In this document: one piece after another, positions 1 through 7,665 of the stretch
Layout of the letters: every line of letters starts with the position of its first letter
Position numbering within the stretch: position 1 is the first letter of the stretch
Assembly: GCF_004000905.1 (NCBI RefSeq)
Contig: NZ_BIMD01000011.1
Location: 60,179 to 124,178 of the forward strand
Length of the DNA: 64,000 nt
Direction: 5' to 3'
Origin: Paenibacillus humicus NBRC 102415
GTDB lineage: Bacteria; Bacillota; Bacilli; Paenibacillales; Paenibacillaceae
Notes under the pieces: model-generated
The model's database searches: none
The model's input: the letters and a program-made list of their open reading frames with translations, nothing else
Told to the model about the DNA's origin: nothing
Translations under genes and position numbers: made by a program

Positions 1-1
1 C

Positions 2-700
2 ACCAGCCTGAAGATGGCAGGCTGCGGAGCGAAGCTCGTCGTCGTCGACTTCAACGAGGCGACAGGCCGGGAGACGGTGCGCCTCATTCAGGAGCAAGGC
101 GGCGAAGCGGTCTTCGTGCAGGCCGACGTGTCGAAAGCCGAGGACGTCCGGCGCTATGTGCAGGCGGCTCTGGACGCCTTCGGCCGCATCGACGTGTTCT
201 TCAACAACGCAGGCGTCGTGCAGAAGTTTTCCAAGCTGGCGGATATCGAGGAGAGCGAGTTCGACCGGATCATGAGCGTGAACGTGCGCGGCGTATTCCT
301 CGGCCTGAAATACGTCCTCCAGGTCATGGAGAAGCAGGAGAGCGGCGCAATCATCAATACCGCCTCCACCGCAGGCGTAAAAAGCGAGCACAGCGCTTCG
401 GCGTATTCCGCCAGCAAGCATGCGGTCGTCGGCCTGACAAAAGGCGCGGCGATGGAATACGTGAAGAAGGGCATCCGCGTCAACGGCATCTGCCCGGGCG
501 GAGTCGAGACGGCGCTGACGAAGGGCGTGGAGCAGGCGTTCATGTCCGGCGGCTACGTGCCGGAGGAAGTCGCCAACATGCGGATGGGACGCTACGCCCA
601 GCCGGAGGAGCTGGCAGAGGTCGTCTGCTTCCTCGCCTCCGACCGCGCCAGCTACATGACCGGCTCGATCGTGCTTGCCGACGGCGGGCTGACCCTGTAA
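2..700 (+). CDS. SDR family oxidoreductase, 5' end outside window
   Basis: Classical short-chain dehydrogenase/reductase. The frame is open from base 2, and the protein enters at the beta2 region (GAKLVVVDFNE), so the N-terminal Rossmann glycine motif lies upstream of the window. Visible family marks are NNAG, the catalytic Ser region (INTAST), YSASK (catalytic Tyr and Lys), and a PGGVET segment after beta6; the end VLADGGLTL is typical of the FabG-like group. The substrate cannot be inferred. The gene is followed at once by a strong terminator, so it ends its transcription unit. A Met codon at 14 is inside the domain and is not the true start. Confidence 0.93.
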   Translation, partial: TSLKMAGCGAKLVVVDFNEATGRETVRLIQEQGGEAVFVQADVSKAEDVRRYVQAALDAFGRIDVFFNNAGVVQKFSKLADIEESEFDRIMSVNVRGVFLGLKYVLQVMEKQESGAIINTASTAGVKSEHSASAYSASKHAVVGLTKGAAMEYVKKGIRVNGICPGGVETALTKGVEQAFMSGGYVPEEVANMRMGRYAQPEELAEVVCFLASDRASYMTGSIVLADGGLTL

Positions 701-710
701 TTGAGGAGGA

Positions 711-745
711 GAAGCCGAAGCGGCTTGACCGCTTCGGCTTTTTTT
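711..745 (+). terminator. Rho-independent terminator after SDR gene
   Basis: An 11-bp perfect stem (AGCCGAAGCGG / CCGCTTCGGCT) with a 5-nt loop is followed by seven T residues, 12 bp after the SDR stop codon. Confidence 0.9.
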
Positions 746-863
746 CGCCTGCGCCTGTGCATCCTTCTCCCGTCTGGCCCTGATATCCACCCCACCTGCC
801 ACGGTTCGCCCATCCCGCCGCCATCGGCCGGAATATACCAGGAGCGGAATCGGCATCCTAGGG

Positions 864-892
864 TTGAACCTGTGCGCCTATTCTTCTATAAT
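864..892 (+). promoter_or_regulatory. Sigma-A type promoter of the TetR gene
   Basis: TTGAAC (864-869) and TATAAT (887-892) are separated by exactly 17 bp. The -10 overlaps the left arm of the operator at 888-915, so a bound TetR protein should block this promoter. Confidence 0.75.
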
Positions 893-915
893 ACTGAATA
901 AATGTTCAGTATTAT
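888..915. promoter_or_regulatory. TetR operator 1
   Basis: An 11-bp perfect inverted repeat (ATAATACTGAA / TTCAGTATTAT) with a 6-bp spacer overlaps the -10 of the regulator gene. A related sequence lies before the efflux gene at 1563-1586, which supports one regulator acting on both. Confidence 0.75.
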
Positions 916-944
916 TTCACCGCCCGAATCGAGGTGACGCCGCG

Positions 945-1544
945 ATGAACAAAAAGCAGCAGCAGACCGAGCAGACCAAGAAAAAGATCGCCGAAGCAGC
1001 GCGGACGCTGTTCATTCAAAAAGGATACAAGGCCACGTCGATCGACGAGATCGTCAAGGCGACCGGCTGCAGCGCCGGCAACATCTATTACCATTTCAAG
1101 AACAAGGAAGGCCTTATTCTCCATCTGCTGGATGAATGGAACCTGGAATGGGAAGAAACATGGCTGGCGCAGGAGCACCGCTACGAGACCGCAATCGAGA
1201 AGCTGTACGGGATGGCCGAGCATCTGGCTCTCGATCAGTGGAACCACCCGCTGGCCAAAGCCGTCGACGAATTTTTCAACCTTTCGGACAAAACATCGGA
1301 TGTGGAAGAACGGATGAACGAGATCGTCCAGGGGTATCTTCTCTTCAACCGCCAGCTGCTTCAGAAAGGAATCGACAGCGGAGAATTTGCCGTCGCGGAC
1401 GTGGGTGCCGCGGCCATGATTCTGGACAGCCTGCTGTACGGCCTCAGCCAGCATACCCGGCGGATGCAGCGCGACGAAGCGCTTGCGGCGTATCGAACAG
1501 CTATGGAGATGCTCTTGCACGGCATCGCCAAGGCGGCCCGTTAG
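945..1544 (+). CDS. TetR/AcrR family transcriptional regulator
   Basis: 199 residues, the normal TetR length. The N-terminal helix-turn-helix is clear (about residues 10-55: KIAEAARTLFIQKGYKATS, then IVKATGCSAGNIYYHFKNKEGL); the rest is the all-helical ligand/dimer domain. ATG at 945 is chosen because GAGGTG lies just upstream and the HTH begins at the usual distance; a longer frame from 864 would place the start in the promoter. It sits directly before a multidrug-type MFS gene, and operator-like inverted repeats precede both genes, so it is most likely the self-regulating repressor of that exporter. The inducer is unknown. Confidence 0.92.
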   Translation: MNKKQQQTEQTKKKIAEAARTLFIQKGYKATSIDEIVKATGCSAGNIYYHFKNKEGLILHLLDEWNLEWEETWLAQEHRYETAIEKLYGMAEHLALDQWNHPLAKAVDEFFNLSDKTSDVEERMNEIVQGYLLFNRQLLQKGIDSGEFAVADVGAAAMILDSLLYGLSQHTRRMQRDEALAAYRTAMEMLLHGIAKAAR

Positions 1545-1556
1545 CCGCCTTTTTTT
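1530..1556 (+). terminator. Terminator overlapping the TetR stop codon
   Basis: The 8-bp stem AAGGCGGC / GCCGCCTT and following T run include the TAG stop of the regulator gene. It may attenuate read-through into the efflux gene. Confidence 0.7.
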
Positions 1557-1562
1557 CGCCAT

Positions 1563-1586
1563 AATCTAGAACGAATATTCAGGATT
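1563..1586. promoter_or_regulatory. TetR operator 2 (before MFS gene)
   Basis: Aligned with operator 1 over 24 bp, 17 positions agree by eye, including the GAA...TTCAG core. It lies 30 bp before the MFS start codon. Confidence 0.5.
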
Positions 1587-1616
1587 CAAGCGCACTTACA
1601 CAGGGGGATCAACATC

Positions 1617-2846
1617 ATGACTCTATTGCTGAAGAAACGCGGAGCTATCCTGCTCCTTATGCTCAATCTGTTTTTAGTGTTTACGGGAATCGGCCTCGTC
1701 ATTCCGATCATGCCGAAGTTCATGGAGCTGCTTGGCATCACGGGCAGCATGGTCGGGCTGCTTGTAGCCGCCTTCTCGCTCACCCAGCTGCTGTTCTCGC
1801 CGCTGGCGGGCCGCCTGGCCGATGCGTTCGGCCGCAAAAGGATGATCGTCGCCGGCATGACGGTGTTCGCCGTGTCGGAGGCTTTGTTCGGCCTGGCCGA
1901 GCAGCCATGGCTGCTGTTCGCCTCCCGGCTGCTCGGCGGCGTCAGCGCCGCCTTGATCATGCCGGCGGTCATGGCCTATGCGGCGGATGTCACGACTCGC
2001 GAAGAGCGCGCAGCCGGGATGGGCTACATCAACGCGGCCATTACGACCGGCTTCATTATCGGGCCCGGAATCGGCGGCTACATCGCCGAGTTCGGCCTGC
2101 GCGTTCCTTTCTATGCCGCAGCCGCAGCGGGACTCGCCGCCGCTTGCCTCACCTTTTTCGTCCTGCAGGAATCCAATCCGGCTGCCGAGGCCGAGGCGCC
2201 TACCGATGCAGCCCCTTCTTCGGGCAATCCGCAGAAGGGCTTGGCCGCCCAGCTCGTGACGGCGCATCGCGAGTCTTATTTTCTCAGTCTGATCATCGTG
2301 TTCACCTTGTCGTTCGGACTCGCCAACTTCGAAACGGTGTTCGGCCTGTTCGTGGACCAGCAGTTCGGTTTCGGGCCGAAGGACATCGCCTTCATCATCA
2401 CGTTCGGCTCCATCGCCGGCGCCGTCGTCCAGGTTACGGCCTTCGGCCGGATTCTGAATCGATTCGGCGAGAAGCGCGTCATTACCACCTGTCTTCTGTT
2501 TGCCGGCTTCTTTATCCTGATGACCTTGTTCGTGCATACGTTCTGGCTCATCTTCGCCGTGACGTTCATCGTCTTTCTGGCGATCGACATCCTGCGGCCC
2601 GCCATCAGCACCCAGATGTCCCTGCTCGCCAAAAACGAGCAGGGCTACGTGGCCGGCTTGAATTCAGCGTTCACCAGCCTCGGCAACATTGCCGGACCGA
2701 TCATCGCCGGAGTGCTGTTCGATGTGAATATTCATTATCCGTATACGCTCGCCAGCATTGTCCTGCTGCTCTGCTTCGTCATGTCGCTGCGGATGGAGCG
2801 CGGACGGCCGCGGGAGACGCCGGAATCCGGACGGCTGCCGAGCTGA
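1617..2846 (+). CDS. MFS multidrug efflux transporter (NorA/Bmr-like)
   Basis: 409-residue major facilitator with about 12 hydrophobic segments. The first helix (FLVFTGIGLVIPIMPKF) and the loop motif A (GRLADAFGRKRMI, about residues 64-76) are typical of drug:H+ antiporters, and GPGIGGYIAEFG near helix 5 fits the antiporter motif C. It resembles Bmr, Blt and NorA, which export cationic drugs and fluoroquinolones; the actual substrate is not deducible. ATG at 1617 follows an AGGGGG ribosome site. It is transcribed with the upstream TetR gene and ends in a strong terminator. Confidence 0.88.
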   Translation: MTLLLKKRGAILLLMLNLFLVFTGIGLVIPIMPKFMELLGITGSMVGLLVAAFSLTQLLFSPLAGRLADAFGRKRMIVAGMTVFAVSEALFGLAEQPWLLFASRLLGGVSAALIMPAVMAYAADVTTREERAAGMGYINAAITTGFIIGPGIGGYIAEFGLRVPFYAAAAAGLAAACLTFFVLQESNPAAEAEAPTDAAPSSGNPQKGLAAQLVTAHRESYFLSLIIVFTLSFGLANFETVFGLFVDQQFGFGPKDIAFIITFGSIAGAVVQVTAFGRILNRFGEKRVITTCLLFAGFFILMTLFVHTFWLIFAVTFIVFLAIDILRPAISTQMSLLAKNEQGYVAGLNSAFTSLGNIAGPIIAGVLFDVNIHYPYTLASIVLLLCFVMSLRMERGRPRETPESGRLPS

Positions 2847-2861
2847 TCGGACACCCGCAGC

Positions 2862-2895
2862 AAAAAGCCGTTCCGGCTTGCCGGAACGGTTTTTT
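2862..2895 (+). terminator. Rho-independent terminator after MFS gene
   Basis: Stem CCGTTCCGG / CCGGAACGG, loop CTTG, then a T run. An A run on the other side lets it work weakly in the opposite direction as well. Confidence 0.9.
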
Positions 2896-2936
2896 GAGGC
2901 TCAGCCTGATCGTCGGGCTTCCTGGGCATTCATGGC

Positions 2937-3698
2937 TTATACTCGGATATCGATGGAAGCTGCTGCCGGGCGCAGCGAGCCGGCAGAACCAACGTCGGCA
3001 GCCTGCAGCTCCTTGGATTTCGAAGGGCTGCCGTTCTCGTCTTCATCTTCCGGAAGGACCGCGCCATTCGAATTCATGTTGTCCTCGCTGCTATTGGAGA
3101 TGTCATTGATCTCGGAAATAAGCTCATCCATTTTTTTATCCACGACATGGATCTGAGAATGTATTTCCTGCACCATTTCCCGCTTCATCTTATAGACGGT
3201 TTCTTCCGCATTCTGGAGCATTGCCGATCTTCCCCCGTCATCCGAGGGACCCGCCTCCAGCATGGTGCGGTCGGATCGGACTCCGCCCTCCAAGGTTTTG
3301 ATTTCACCGCCCATCTTGGCTCGCAACCCAACCGATTTGTTCAACTCGGTCAGAGAAGAGCTCTTCTCGATAATAACGGCAAGGTGTGGATCATGGGCCG
3401 TTTTGGCCGGAGGAGAAGCCGGTTCAGGCGACCGTGTTTCAGGAGCGCTCCTCTTCAGATTCTCCATCCTGATTTCAGAAATTCTGGAGTCAATTTGCTG
3501 CATGCCGCTTGTCAGCGACTTTACCCGCTCCATTTTCAGCTTGGAATCCATCTCTTTGTTGCTGCTGACGCTGGCCAGCTCTTCCTGTATTTTTGCCCTT
3601 TGTTTATTGAGCTGCTGGATTTCCTTATCCTGTGCGGGGCTTGAAGTGATTTTATTCGACCCTCTATCCGTTTTCGGCACAGCGGAAATAGACGACAT
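2937..3698 (-). CDS. FlxA-like family protein
   Basis: 253 residues, no signal peptide or membrane segment. The N-terminus (MSSISAV...) is Ser-rich, followed by a charged coiled coil (about residues 25-90: KEIQQLNKQRAKIQEEL) as in the FlxA-like family of short coiled-coil proteins found with flagellar regulons. A second helical stretch (residues about 160-205) contains KMKREMVQEIHSQIHVVDKKMDEL. The C-terminus is acidic and low-complexity. An AGGAGAGG ribosome site precedes ATG 3698. Function is unknown; the flagellar link is inferred from the family only. It stands alone, before (on its strand after) an ECF sigma/anti-sigma pair. Confidence 0.65.
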   Translation of the reverse strand: MSSISAVPKTDRGSNKITSSPAQDKEIQQLNKQRAKIQEELASVSSNKEMDSKLKMERVKSLTSGMQQIDSRISEIRMENLKRSAPETRSPEPASPPAKTAHDPHLAVIIEKSSSLTELNKSVGLRAKMGGEIKTLEGGVRSDRTMLEAGPSDDGGRSAMLQNAEETVYKMKREMVQEIHSQIHVVDKKMDELISEINDISNSSEDNMNSNGAVLPEDEDENGSPSKSKELQAADVGSAGSLRPAAASIDIRV

Positions 3699-3826
3699 AG
3701 GAACCTCTCCTAATTAAAGTTGAAATTGGGTTTCCAACCCAATATCGGAAGAAGAACCTGAATGAATTAGCCCTTCCCATCCCGGCAAGTTGCCGCCCAT
3801 CAGCGTCTATTCTGCCAACTAAGGAG

Positions 3827-4381
3827 TTAATGTTGCGGGGCTATATTGTTGTAGATCACATCAGCCGTCACCTTACCGGCGCCGACATCCTGTGAAGTAT
3901 AGCCGGACACGGCATTCCCGACTTTAAATTCCTTCTGCAGCAGCTCTTCCGATGGCTTGGCGGCCGTTGGACCGTCGATGCCCAGCTTGGTTTGATCCGT
4001 TACCGTTACCCACAGGTCGCCTATTTTGAAGCTTTTGCCGTCAGCGCTCACTTCGGAGATGACACCATCGATATTGACGGCGACTTTCCCCATGACAGGA
4101 GGCTTAGTTGCAACCTGCGTGGGCTCGGGGGCAGTCGTTGGGGCCGGTTGGTTCATCGTCAGGATGCCGACCGACAACGCCGCGCACGCCGCGATTCCAA
4201 CGGCCCAGCCTGCTGCCTTTCTTTTCTTCGCTTTTTCCATGTGCAGCTCCCCTTTTTGAATGTTCTCCTTGGCTTTCGTGGTCCTATCCATTTCCCGCAT
4301 CAGCTTCTCATACGTGGCTTCATTAAAATTCTCGCTCGTCTTCACACCGGACATAGCCGATTTATAAACCGATTTTTTCAT
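3827..4381 (-). CDS. Putative membrane-anchored anti-sigma factor
   Basis: 184 residues: a cytoplasmic helical part of about 65 residues, one membrane helix (AAGWAVGIAACAALSVGILTM region), a Pro/Thr linker, then an outer beta-rich domain (VNIDGVISEVSADGKSFKIGD...). This layout fits the regulator of an ECF sigma factor. The start chosen is ATG at 4381 (MKKSVYK), because GGAGG sits 8-10 bases before it; a TTG at 4396 overlaps that ribosome site. The gene overlaps the end of the sigma gene by 20 bp, indicating translational coupling. No catalytic residues are recognised in the outer domain. Confidence 0.7.
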   Translation of the reverse strand: MKKSVYKSAMSGVKTSENFNEATYEKLMREMDRTTKAKENIQKGELHMEKAKKRKAAGWAVGIAACAALSVGILTMNQPAPTTAPEPTQVATKPPVMGKVAVNIDGVISEVSADGKSFKIGDLWVTVTDQTKLGIDGPTAAKPSEELLQKEFKVGNAVSGYTSQDVGAGKVTADVIYNNIAPQH

Positions 4382-4859
4382 CTTCCAGGCCTCCAATCTT
4401 CTCTTTCAAGAGGGAGCGTCCTCTTGCCAGCCATGTACCTACCGTTGCGGATTTCGACTGCATAATGACGGCAATTTCCTGGATCGAATACCCCTCATAA
4501 TAGTGCAAGTGAATCGGGATCCGATATTTCTTGTCCAAGGCGAGCACCGCCTGCAAAATCTCGTTTTCTTCCTTTGGGAGATAGCTCAGGTTTTCCGGAA
4601 CCGGATTTCTGCTCCTGAACCATCCCGTTTTAAGCATATTTTTGCTTTTATTGATCGCGGTTCGAATCAGCCACGCTTTTTCATGCTCGCCGCTTTCGAA
4701 TACAGGGCGCTTTTGCAAATAGGCGAGAAACACTTCCTGCGCCACTTCTTCTGCATCCGCTATATTTTTCAAATAGGCAAAGGCGATTTTAATCAAGCTT
4801 TGCGAATATAAGTCCAAGGCCCGCCGCACAGATTCATTGAGCTCAAATGAATGGTGCAC
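4362..4859 (-). CDS. ECF-type RNA polymerase sigma factor
   Basis: 165 residues with sigma region 2 (SQSLIKIAFAYLKNIADAEEVAQEVFLAYL, about residues 20-50) and region 4 (YRIPIHLHYYEGYSIQEIAVIMQSKSATVGTWLARGRSLLKEK region), joined by a short linker as usual for ECF factors. GTG at 4859 is used, preceded by a GGGGGTGCGG site. The following overlapping gene is its presumed membrane anti-sigma. The stimulus is not visible in the sequence, and no clear target promoter motif was recognised. Confidence 0.93.
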   Translation of the reverse strand: MHHSFELNESVRRALDLYSQSLIKIAFAYLKNIADAEEVAQEVFLAYLQKRPVFESGEHEKAWLIRTAINKSKNMLKTGWFRSRNPVPENLSYLPKEENEILQAVLALDKKYRIPIHLHYYEGYSIQEIAVIMQSKSATVGTWLARGRSLLKEKIGGLEDEKIGL

Positions 4860-5111
4860 ATCCGCACCCCCTTTCCCTTTGAATACAACTGAGGGTCCCT
4901 CTATTTTTCATTGGGGCCCATTTTATTTTGGCGAAAGGCGATTCCAAGCCTTTCATGGCTATGAACGCAAAAAGGCCGCAGATGAATGCAGGCCTAGACG
5001 GAAAGTTTATTTCTATTTTTGTCCATTAATATTAAGAATATGGAATGTCGATCCGAGATTAGAAAAGTAGAGGACAATCGGAATAAATATCGAGATAGGG
5101 GTGCATGTCGG

Positions 5112-5972
5112 ATGAAGATCTACAGCTCAAGCCCGTATGACGTGAATTTGTACCTGAATTCCAAGCAGCCTGCCGATAAACCGGCTTTGGTCGCAGGCAC
5201 GATACCCGAACTGTCGCATGACACGGATACCGTGGCGATCAGCCCGGCTGCCAGAGAACTGGCGGCATCCGATCTGGTGAACCATTCGGCCATCTATTTT
5301 GGAACCGCCCAAATCAATGATTCGCTGAATCGCCTTCTCGACGGTCAGCCCTCAGAGGTGAGGGAGGCCGCATACGGCATCATTCAATCCAATTTCATTA
5401 CCGACGTATCCGGAGAAGAGGAACGGGCAGCTTTATCGGAATTAGGCTTTGCTCAAGCCAAGTATATGGCGGACAACTACATGAAGGAGAACGATGCGGC
5501 TGAATTCATGCAGACCATCCGTCAAATCGGAGCGATCTCCAAAACCCGTACCGTAGACCCTGAAACGAATGAAATCCGTTATGAAACGCCGCCGCAAAGG
5601 CCTGTTGGAGCTCCGGACGATTATATCGACTTGGCGTATATGATGAAGAAATTCGAACCGAAAACGATGGACAAGCTGCAAGAAGCGATAACCGGCGGAA
5701 AAGACTGGAACAGCATCCTGCAATCGTTCGCCAAGACCGCTTCGGCCCGCAAGGATTGGGTGCAGGAATTCCGGGAAGCTGCAGGCAGGCAGACCGGGGA
5801 CATTGCCGAGGAGAGCCGGTTCGGGAATGCCTCTACAGTCAGCATGGCGGAGTTTGTCCACGATATCAAGGCCGTCATTGCCAGTGCCGGATTCAAGCAT
5901 CCAGAGTTGCTATCCGATTCTATAGAGGCATTTATGCGCACATTGGGCAGCCCGACATCCAGTTCGTACTAG
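5112..5972 (+). CDS. Hypothetical protein with DxVxISxxAREL motif
   Basis: 286 residues, soluble. The start is ATG 5112 (MKIYSSSPYD), preceded by AGGGGTG; codons upstream read through a poor, non-protein-like stretch. Near residue 40 the motif DTVAISPAARELAAS resembles the short DxVxISxxA segment seen in FlgM-type and other flagellum-associated proteins of Bacilli; this resemblance is short and only suggestive. The rest is helical without known catalytic residues. It is divergent from the ECF sigma gene, 250 bp away, so it could belong to that regulon, but nothing proves this. Confidence 0.6.
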   Translation: MKIYSSSPYDVNLYLNSKQPADKPALVAGTIPELSHDTDTVAISPAARELAASDLVNHSAIYFGTAQINDSLNRLLDGQPSEVREAAYGIIQSNFITDVSGEEERAALSELGFAQAKYMADNYMKENDAAEFMQTIRQIGAISKTRTVDPETNEIRYETPPQRPVGAPDDYIDLAYMMKKFEPKTMDKLQEAITGGKDWNSILQSFAKTASARKDWVQEFREAAGRQTGDIAEESRFGNASTVSMAEFVHDIKAVIASAGFKHPELLSDSIEAFMRTLGSPTSSSY

Positions 5973-6105
5973 CAGCTGCGTACAGCTTCCGAATCCGTTC
6001 TGACATTAGCGCTTCACGCAGCGGCTGAGAAAGCGGCGGAGGGCTTAGAAACATCGCCAGGAAAGTCCACCTCAACGATTATATGGACGATTGTATTACC
6101 CAGGA

Positions 6106-7113
6106 TTACTTTGTGTTGCCAGGGGATATGCTCTTGAAACGAATTGGCTGGGACGCTGAACTGGCTCCTTTGAGCCTGCCGATCGTTGCCGTGATGCCTT
6201 CCTCGTAACTCGTGGCCGCGATCGGGCCGATTCGTCTCGCATACTTTTCCCCGCTGAGACGCAGCGGCTCCTTGGTCAGGTAGAGCATTTCCACCACTTC
6301 CTTCATGGCCGGCACGAATAGTCCAAGCAAGGACAGCCCAATCCGGCCGAGCGGGATGACAGGCTTGGATACGCCGCTCGCCAGTCTGGCGATGCGGACG
6401 ATGTCAGAGCCCGTGATTTCTCCTCCGCCAGGCAGGTTCCATTCTTCTCCGTAGGCATCGTCCCTGAGCGCAAGCTCGACGGTCATTTTGGCCGCGTCCG
6501 GCAAATACACGTATTCGCGGGGCACATGCATGTTCCCAATAAACAGGGCCGGCTTGCCGGCCGCGACGGCTTCCATCGTAGAGCCCAGGTAGGAAGCCTG
6601 GTTCGCCGACGGTCCGTAATAATCCGGCAGCCGAACGATCAAGGGACGGGCATGTTCCCACCGCCGGTCGAATATCATTTGTCCGTACATCAGCCTGATC
6701 CGCCCTTTGCGGGTATGAGGCTCCTTAGGATGGGACTCGCTCACCCATTCGGACTGTCTCCTCCCGTAAGGGTAAATGCCGTCCATGACGACGACCTTCA
6801 GACGCAGCCGATTCGCTGCCTCCATGACAGCCTCCCCCAGCGGAAGCAAGCGCTCGGCCATATCCTGGTAGGGAACGTTGGCGCAATGGAAGAGGACATC
6901 CCCTTCCTTCGACGCTGCTTCAACCTCATCGGCAGAAAAGGCGTCTCCCGTCGCCAGCGTCAGTGCAGCGGGATTGCCGAGCTGCTCCGCCAGGCGGCTC
7001 AGCTTGCGAAGAGAACGGCCAAAGGCAATGACCGGGATCCCCCTCCGGATCAGCTCCTCGGTGACTGCCGCACCCGTTCCTCCAGCAGCTCCGATGACAA
7101 TGGCCTTGTTCAT
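6106..7113 (-). CDS. NAD(P)-dependent epimerase/SDR-type protein
   Basis: 335-residue extended SDR/NmrA-like protein. The N-terminal GAAGGTGAAV (residues 8-17) is the nucleotide-binding glycine loop. The usual YxxxK is not evident; instead MYGQMIFDR aligns near the active-site region, so it may be an atypical reductase or a redox-sensing protein. The C-terminal half fits the substrate domain of extended SDRs (REYVYLPDAAKM...). ATG 7113 has a GGAGG site. Two near-perfect palindromic operators flank its promoter (7130-7196), so it is repressor-controlled; the cognate TetR gene appears to be broken. Confidence 0.8.
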   Translation of the reverse strand: MNKAIVIGAAGGTGAAVTEELIRRGIPVIAFGRSLRKLSRLAEQLGNPAALTLATGDAFSADEVEAASKEGDVLFHCANVPYQDMAERLLPLGEAVMEAANRLRLKVVVMDGIYPYGRRQSEWVSESHPKEPHTRKGRIRLMYGQMIFDRRWEHARPLIVRLPDYYGPSANQASYLGSTMEAVAAGKPALFIGNMHVPREYVYLPDAAKMTVELALRDDAYGEEWNLPGGGEITGSDIVRIARLASGVSKPVIPLGRIGLSLLGLFVPAMKEVVEMLYLTKEPLRLSGEKYARRIGPIAATSYEEGITATIGRLKGASSASQPIRFKSISPGNTK

Positions 7114-7129
7114 TTCGCTTCCTCCTTAT

Positions 7130-7150
7130 TTGTGATTGATCAATCACTAA
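7130..7150. promoter_or_regulatory. Palindromic operator copy 1
   Basis: The core GTGATTGATCAATCAC (7132-7147) is a perfect 16-bp palindrome between the +1 region and ribosome site of the SDR gene. Confidence 0.75.
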
Positions 7151-7161
7151 CTATGGAATCC

Positions 7162-7190
7162 ACTATACCGCTTTGTTAGTGATTGGTCAA
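7162..7190 (-). promoter_or_regulatory. Promoter of the SDR gene
   Basis: On the minus strand, TTGACC (complement of 7185-7190) and TATAGT (complement of 7162-7167) are 17 bp apart. The -35 lies inside operator copy 2, and operator copy 1 is just downstream. Confidence 0.7.
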
Positions 7191-7196
7191 TCACAA
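7176..7196. promoter_or_regulatory. Palindromic operator copy 2
   Basis: Core GTGATTGGTCAATCAC (7179-7194) is one base away from the perfect palindrome of copy 1. The flanks TTA and AA are inverted relative to copy 1. Confidence 0.75.
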
Positions 7197-7248
7197 TTTT
7201 CAGGAAAGAAAGGGCCGATTGCTCAGCCCTTCATCCGTTTCGGGATAT

Positions 7249-7512
7249 TCAAAGCCATGGATACGTTGCAAAGCATTCCCCGAGCCAAAAAAGAATCGTT
7301 CGATCTTCCGGGTCCGGAATCCCCGCAGAGCGGAACGCCTCCTGCACCAAGCGGCGGACTTCCCCAAGCCCTGCCTTCATGGCCGTCCTCGGCTTCTCCC
7401 GCATCGTCAGCGCCTGCATCTGAAGGAGCGTCTCCTGTCGGCGGGAAGATAGAATCTGCTCATACGCGGAGATCAGTTCCCTTACCAGCTTCTCGAATGA
7501 TGGATCAATCAC
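7249..7512 (-). pseudogene. Truncated TetR-family regulator (C-terminal remnant)
   Basis: 87 residues that look like the ligand-binding half of a TetR protein (YEQILSSRRQETLLQMQAL, then SAGIPDPEDRTILFWLGECFA); the DNA-binding HTH that should precede it is absent. Past the stop, the neighbouring frame continues for 12 residues (IHGFEYPETDEG), suggesting a further frameshift. The frame begins with a GTG that lies inside a third, imperfect copy of the operator (7497-7512). The simplest reading is a deletion joining an operator region to the 3' half of the regulator of the adjacent SDR gene. Identification rests on pattern only. Confidence 0.5.
7497..7512. promoter_or_regulatory. Operator-like copy 3 at the tetR remnant
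   Basis: 14 of 16 bases match the palindromic core of copy 1 (12 contiguous from GGATCAATCAC onward with flanking TA). Confidence 0.45.
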
Positions 7513-7665
7513 TATTCAAAGGGTACCAGCAATTCATGCCGGGAACAAACGAACAACAGGCTGCCCCGAAAGCCTTCGCCGCTTGAATCGGTTTGAAAGG
7601 ACACCGTATACTAAGTGGACAACAAGGACGACCCTATCGACCGACAGGAAGGAACGAACCCATCC

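Noticed and set aside
6040..6200. Protein-like plus-strand frame (NDYMDDCITQDYFVLPGD) at the end of the SDR gene
   Set aside because: It overlaps the 3' end of the opposite gene, is short, and has no recognisable family or ribosome site.
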